Shown here one piece after another: positions 6,806 to 9,893 of a stretch of DNA of 9,893 nt. Numbering within the stretch: position 1 is the first letter of the stretch; every line of letters begins with the position of its first letter. The translations under genes were made by a program, and so were the position numbers. The notes under the pieces are model-generated. The model worked only from the letters and a program-made list of their open reading frames with translations, searched no databases and was not told the origin of the DNA. This DNA comes from Bacteroidales bacterium (GTDB lineage Bacteria; Bacteroidota; Bacteroidia; Bacteroidales; UBA1402). The stretch spans positions 9,980 to 19,872 of the forward strand of contig DOBD01000207.1 of assembly GCA_003506275.1 (NCBI GenBank), read 5' to 3'.

Positions 6806-7723
6806 TTACCGAATCTGAGAAATATCAAACGGGGTTTCCTGGTAGACAAAGTAGTTCAACCAGTTGGTAAACAAAAGATTGGCATGACCTCTCCAGCGAA
6901 CAACCGGCATCTGTGACGCGTCATCACCGGGGTAGTAATTCAACGGCTTGTTGATGGGTAGACCCTTGGACAGATCCCTTTTATACTCGTTACCCAGGGT
7001 GTTGGGCGCGTATTCCGAGTGGCCTGTTACGTAGAAATCCCGGCCATTCCTGGCCATAACCATGTACACGCCTGCTTCTTTGGACTCAGACAGCAGGGTC
7101 AATTCAGGCACCTTGAGAATATCTTCCCGTCGTATTTCTGTGTGGCGGCTGTGGGGGACGAAAAACTCATCATCAAACCCTCTGAAAATGGGATTTTGAG
7201 GCTCGTTCATGGTATGCTTGAATACGCCAAACATCTTGCTATCCAAAGGATACTTTGGTATGCCGTAACTGTGATAGAGACCAGCTTGAGCTGCCCAACA
7301 GATATAGAGTGTCGAGGTGACGTGCGTCTTCGACCAATCCACAATGGCCTTGAATTCATCCCAGTAGGTAACCTCTTCAAAATCGAGTTGCTCTACAGGA
7401 GCCCCGGTAATGATCATGGCATCGTAGTTTTGATCACGCATGCTGTTGAAACTTCGATAAAACGTTTTCATGTGTTCCATCGGGGTATTCTTGGACACAT
7501 GGCTTTTCAAGCGCATGAACTCAATTTCCAACTGCAGGGGCGTATTGGACAACAACCTGATCAAATCGGTTTCAGTGATGATTTTTAGGGGCATCAGGTT
7601 GAGAATGGCTATCCTCAAAGGGCGAATGTCCTGACTGGTCGCTCTCCCTGTATCCATGACAAAGATATGCTCTTTTTTCAGCAACTCTATCGCCGGTAAT
7701 TGATTGGGCAGATTTAATGGCAT
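6806..7723 (-). CDS. metA: homoserine O-acyltransferase (MetA family), predicted acetyl-CoA specific
   Basis: It activates homoserine by O-acylation, the first committed step of methionine synthesis, in the cytoplasm. The 305-residue protein has the normal length for MetA and aligns without shifts to E. coli numbering at the catalytic sites: nucleophile Cys142 ([11 protein letters not shown]), His235 and Glu237 (VTGHSEY). Residue 111, in GAPVEQLDF, is Glu. In this family Glu111 goes with acetyl-CoA and Gly111 with succinyl-CoA, so the product is predicted to be O-acetylhomoserine, although annotation pipelines usually call such proteins homoserine O-succinyltransferase. The upstream neighbour metY, 15 bases away, encodes the enzyme that uses O-acetylhomoserine, which supports this. 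ATG 7723 gives the family's usual start ([15 protein letters not shown]). The gene has no separate promoter that I can see and is probably read from the metY promoter. Confidence 0.96.
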   Translation of the reverse strand: MPLNLPNQLPAIELLKKEHIFVMDTGRATSQDIRPLRIAILNLMPLKIITETDLIRLLSNTPLQLEIEFMRLKSHVSKNTPMEHMKTFYRSFNSMRDQNYDAMIITGAPVEQLDFEEVTYWDEFKAIVDWSKTHVTSTLYICWAAQAGLYHSYGIPKYPLDSKMFGVFKHTMNEPQNPIFRGFDDEFFVPHSRHTEIRREDILKVPELTLLSESKEAGVYMVMARNGRDFYVTGHSEYAPNTLGNEYKRDLSKGLPINKPLNYYPGDDASQMPVVRWRGHANLLFTNWLNYFVYQETPFDISQIR

Positions 7724-7738
7724 CTTGAAAAGTGGGGG

Positions 7739-9031
7739 CTATAGGTTAAGTTGAGCAAACGCTTGTTCCACGTCTTCTTTGAGGTCGTCAATATGTTCCA
7801 GTCCCACCGACAAACGGAGCAAATCGGGGTAAACACCGCCAGCCTGCTGGTCGGCTTCCGACAATTGACGATGGGTAGTGGAGGCAGGATGGGTTATCAA
7901 TGTCCTGACATCTCCAATATTGGTCACATGGGAGATCAGCGTCAAGCTTTCCACAAAGCGAACTGTTTGCTCGAAACCGCCCTTTACACGGAAAGTCAAT
8001 ACGCCTCCAAATCCATGGCTGAGGTATTTATTGGCTAATTCATGGTAGGGGTGATTGGGTAAACCCAGGTAGCACACATCAAAAACGGCAGGATGCTGAT
8101 TCAACCATGTTGCCAGTTCCATCGCTTGGTCACAGATTTTCTGAACCCTGACTGACAATGTTTCCAGTCCCTGGAGCAATTGCCAACTGTTAAACGGGCT
8201 CTGGCAGGCGCCCAAATCCCGTTGGTTTTCAGCAATCAGACGCATGGCAAACGCTGCCTGACCGAACTTTTCCCAAAAGACCAATCCATGATAGCCTTCA
8301 GAAGGCTGTGTGTATTTGGGAAACTTCCCGTTGCCCCAGTTGTAGGTTCCTCCGTCTACCACTACGCCTCCCATAATGGTACCATGGCCGCCTATCCATT
8401 TGGTAGCACTTTCCACCACGATATTGGCGCCAAAATCCAAGGGGCGACACAAATAACCGCCGCATCCAAAGGTATTATCGACAATCAGTGGAAGATCATA
8501 GCGTTTGGCCAAGGCTGCCAGGGATTCAAAATCGGGTACATTAAATTTAGGATTTCCGATATTTTCGGTATACAGAGCCTTGGTATTCCCGTCAATCAGG
8601 GCTTCCATGGCCGCAGCCGTATCATCCTTGGCTTTCCTTGCCTCAATGCCCAAATCCTTGAGACTGACAAAAAATTGATTATGGGTACCTCCGTACAAAT
8701 AGGGACTCGTCACAAAATTGTCTCCGGTCTTCATTATATTGAGGATGGTCAACAATTGGGCGGAATGTCCGGACGATGTCGCAACAGCAGCAATACCGCC
8801 TTCCAACGAAGCCATCCGTTGTTCAAAAACAGCGTTGGTTGGGTTATTGAGCCGCGAATAGATATAGGGAGAAACGCCTTCTTTAAAATCAAGGTTAAAC
8901 AAATCGGCTCCATGCTGAGCGCTATCAAACACATACGCTGTCGTCGGATGAATGGGAACAGCACGGGCATTGGTCTGATCCGGTGTCGTACCCGCGTGGA
9001 TCTGCCTGGTTTCAAAACGCCATTTTTTCAT
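7739..9031 (-). CDS. metY: O-acetylhomoserine sulfhydrylase (aminocarboxypropyltransferase)
   Basis: A PLP enzyme of the Cys/Met metabolism family that condenses O-acetylhomoserine with sulfide to give homocysteine, bypassing cystathionine. The 430-residue product, typical of MetY and longer than the usual cystathionine enzymes, starts with the family opening FETRQIHAG. Visible PLP-site features are YSRLNNPTN (Tyr58, Arg60), SSGHSA (86-91), the pyridine-contacting Asp185 in VDNTFG, and the Schiff-base Lys211 in SATKWIGGHG. The substrate-carboxylate Arg is probably Arg406 in LLRLSVGLEH, and THPASTTH (380-387) is also conserved. The frame opens further upstream to a TTG at 9070, but ATG 9031 gives the conserved N-terminus MKKWRFETRQ. 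It is the first gene of the metY-metA-U32 operon. Upstream lie a promoter -7 box, a 7-bp hairpin and a short ORF overlapping the start codon, described separately. A related PLP lyase is unlikely given length and motifs. Confidence 0.97.
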   Translation of the reverse strand: MKKWRFETRQIHAGTTPDQTNARAVPIHPTTAYVFDSAQHGADLFNLDFKEGVSPYIYSRLNNPTNAVFEQRMASLEGGIAAVATSSGHSAQLLTILNIMKTGDNFVTSPYLYGGTHNQFFVSLKDLGIEARKAKDDTAAAMEALIDGNTKALYTENIGNPKFNVPDFESLAALAKRYDLPLIVDNTFGCGGYLCRPLDFGANIVVESATKWIGGHGTIMGGVVVDGGTYNWGNGKFPKYTQPSEGYHGLVFWEKFGQAAFAMRLIAENQRDLGACQSPFNSWQLLQGLETLSVRVQKICDQAMELATWLNQHPAVFDVCYLGLPNHPYHELANKYLSHGFGGVLTFRVKGGFEQTVRFVESLTLISHVTNIGDVRTLITHPASTTHRQLSEADQQAGGVYPDLLRLSVGLEHIDDLKEDVEQAFAQLNL

Positions 9032-9087
9032 TGGTTGTCGTGTTTTGACACCCCTTTCCTTGATGAACAATCAAGGTCTTGAGGCAT
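9028..9087 (-). CDS. candidate 19-residue leader ORF upstream of metY
   Basis: From ATG at 9087 an open frame reads MPQDLDCSSRKGVSKHDNQ and stops at TGA (9030-9028), which overlaps the metY start codon as ATGA. It starts about 19 nt after the predicted transcript start, and the metY leader hairpin lies inside it. The ATGA overlap is a classic layout for translational coupling. The peptide is not enriched in Met or Cys, so it does not look like an attenuator peptide, and an open frame of this length is easily due to chance. Confidence 0.2.
   Translation of the reverse strand: MPQDLDCSSRKGVSKHDNQ
9058..9076 (-). promoter_or_regulatory. hairpin in the metY leader
   Basis: On the minus strand CCTTGAT (9076-9070), a 5-nt loop TGTTC, and ATCAAGG (9064-9058) form a perfect 7-bp stem. 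It is followed by AAAGGGG and not by a T-run, so it is not a terminator. A second TCAAG just upstream (9082-9078) could pair with the same left arm (4-5 bp), giving a weaker alternative fold. It matches no SAM riboswitch core that I know. A role in controlling metY translation is inference. Confidence 0.4.
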
Positions 9088-9112
9088 TGTAAGATGGTTA
9101 AAAACGTAATTA

Positions 9113-9120
9113 CAAAGGTA
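9113..9120 (-). promoter_or_regulatory. -7 element for the metY-metA-U32 operon
   Basis: On the minus strand TACCTTTG (9120 down to 9113) is an exact match to TAnnTTTG. No TTTG-like -33 box is visible 18-21 bases upstream, which may mean that an activator helps or that the call is weaker. Transcription would begin near 9106, giving a metY leader of about 75 nt. Confidence 0.55.
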
Positions 9121-9165
9121 GATAGAAAAATTGATATAATGCTGGTGAAGAAAAACAGGCATTTA

Positions 9166-9197
9166 TTTGGAAAATTGCCAAAGTGAGCGTACGTTTA
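9166..9197 (+). promoter_or_regulatory. promoter for the six-helix membrane protein gene
   Basis: TTTG at 9166-9169, a 20-base spacer and TACGTTTA at 9190-9197 match the Bacteroidetes -33/-7 consensus at all but the last -7 base. Transcription would start near 9204. The GTG at 9208 is then almost at the 5' end of the message, and ATG 9232 gets a leader of about 28 nt. Confidence 0.6.
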
Positions 9198-9231
9198 CAA
9201 AAGGATAGTGAAAACCAACCAAAAAAACAAC

Positions 9232-9834
9232 ATGCCTTCTCGCTTGAACGTCCATAATGGCTTGGACAAATGGATAGAACTGGCTCTTTTGCTGGTTTTG
9301 CCCATGTTGATGTTTCTCTTGACAGGCATCGGTGCATACTGGTCATCAAAACACCTGGAGTTTTCAGTGGCCACTGGCCTAATCGCCTTCGTAGTGGGCG
9401 CTTTTATTTCAGTGGTCATTAAATTGATTATTCGAATTGACATTTACACCCTGCCATCCTACATCTTTTTGATTTGTTACTTTACCTTCATGCTATTCTT
9501 TTACCTGATTTGTCAGGCATTACCCATTTTGCTTCCCTTAATCGGTTTACTAAGCGCAGTCTGTTGGAAACGTCGTTGCCTTCACACGGGCAAATACAAA
9601 TCCAGCATTCCATTTGAACAGTTTCGGGTGTCTCTTTTCACCGCTGTGTTCACTGGTTTGTTTACCATGCTGTCATTTCTCATTCTTCTTACTGGTGTAC
9701 AACCCATTGGCTGGTTACGTTTCTTTGTACCCATCCTGATGCCTCTCCAGCTACCCGTTTATATTCTGGTCATGACCACCTTCAGTGCACTGATGGCGTA
9801 TATCCAGTTCAAACTCAGCAAGCTAGCTTTTTAA
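9232..9834 (+). CDS. six-helix integral membrane protein of unknown function
   Basis: A 200-residue hydrophobic protein that I do not recognise. Predicted membrane segments are at about 15-36, 46-67, 72-93, 97-112, 134-156 and 163-190. A basic loop (KRRCLHTGKYK, about 113-123) lies between segments 4 and 5 and by the positive-inside rule should face the cytoplasm, placing both ends in the cytoplasm too. There is no cleavable signal peptide, no transporter signature and no catalytic motif that I can see. The frame extends to GTG 9208 (8 more residues, MKTNQKNN), but the predicted transcript starts near 9204, so ATG 9232 is preferred. It diverges from the metY operon across a 200-bp region and has its own promoter. 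Only 59 bases follow it in the window, with nothing recognisable beyond a short palindrome. Length and composition make it a convincing gene; function unknown. Confidence 0.8.
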   Translation: MPSRLNVHNGLDKWIELALLLVLPMLMFLLTGIGAYWSSKHLEFSVATGLIAFVVGAFISVVIKLIIRIDIYTLPSYIFLICYFTFMLFFYLICQALPILLPLIGLLSAVCWKRRCLHTGKYKSSIPFEQFRVSLFTAVFTGLFTMLSFLILLTGVQPIGWLRFFVPILMPLQLPVYILVMTTFSALMAYIQFKLSKLAF

Positions 9835-9893
9835 CAAGGGGGATGGCATCCCATGGCTCTCTTTACGATGTTTCTATACCACTTGTTCTATCT

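Noticed and set aside
7019..7588. Plus-strand open frame of 189 codons opposite metA
   Set aside because: Antisense to a clear metA; no motifs and no upstream signals.
8180..9082. Plus-strand open frame of 300 codons opposite metY
   Set aside because: metY is unambiguous over the same bases, and the plus-strand translation has no family motifs and no promoter. It is a shadow.
9032..9112. SAM riboswitch upstream of metY
   Set aside because: The position is right, but the leader lacks the pseudoknot core and the GCTAAAAAGGG-like segment of SAM-II, and is too short for SAM-I. Only a simple hairpin is supported.
9840..9852. Palindrome GGGATG-G-CATCCC after the membrane protein gene
   Set aside because: A one-base centre cannot form a good RNA hairpin and there is no T-run; a single short palindrome is not enough to call a site.

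Overview
The window looks like ordinary core chromosome from a member of the Bacteroidetes, most likely the order Bacteroidales; no genus can be named from what is visible. The evidence is threefold. The ribosomal protein S1 closely follows the pattern I know from Bacteroidales. There are several promoters of the Bacteroidetes type (TAnnTTTG at -7, TTTG-like at -33). Two lipoprotein families typical of the phylum are present, a DUF6340-like protein and a GldB-like protein. I see no mobile element, CRISPR array, phage gene or toxin/defence module, and no gene-free stretch longer than 300 bases.

Layout. Positions 1-23 hold the 5' end of a tRNA on the minus strand, with its own promoter at 77-106. 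Next comes a minus-strand pair: a DUF6340-like lipoprotein (666-1727), then a small acidic cytoplasmic protein of unknown function (137-664), separated by one base and so probably translationally coupled. Divergent from them, rpsA (1878-3866, plus) has its own promoter and ends in a textbook rho-independent terminator (3890-3923). A second lipoprotein gene, GldB-like (3990-4958, plus), has its own promoter. Its 3' end overlaps the 3' end of the convergent minus-strand operon by 30 bp.

The minus-strand operon reads metY - metA - U32/RlhA-like (9031 down to 4929), with gaps of 15 and 17 bases. MetA carries Glu at position 111, the residue known to select acetyl-CoA over succinyl-CoA. It should therefore make O-acetylhomoserine, which MetY converts with sulfide to homocysteine, so the two genes form a coherent direct-sulfhydrylation route to methionine. 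The third gene is a U32-family protein resembling the 23S rRNA hydroxylase RlhA; its link to methionine synthesis is not obvious. The metY leader (about 75 nt) contains a perfect 7-bp hairpin and a 19-codon upstream ORF whose stop overlaps the metY start.

The right end (9232-9834, plus) encodes a six-helix membrane protein that I do not recognise, behind a near-consensus promoter. I did not find an undescribed multi-gene system here. The points most worth a second look are the metY leader, the acyl specificity of MetA, the two promoter-overlapping GTG codons that would mislead gene callers, and the two unrecognised proteins.
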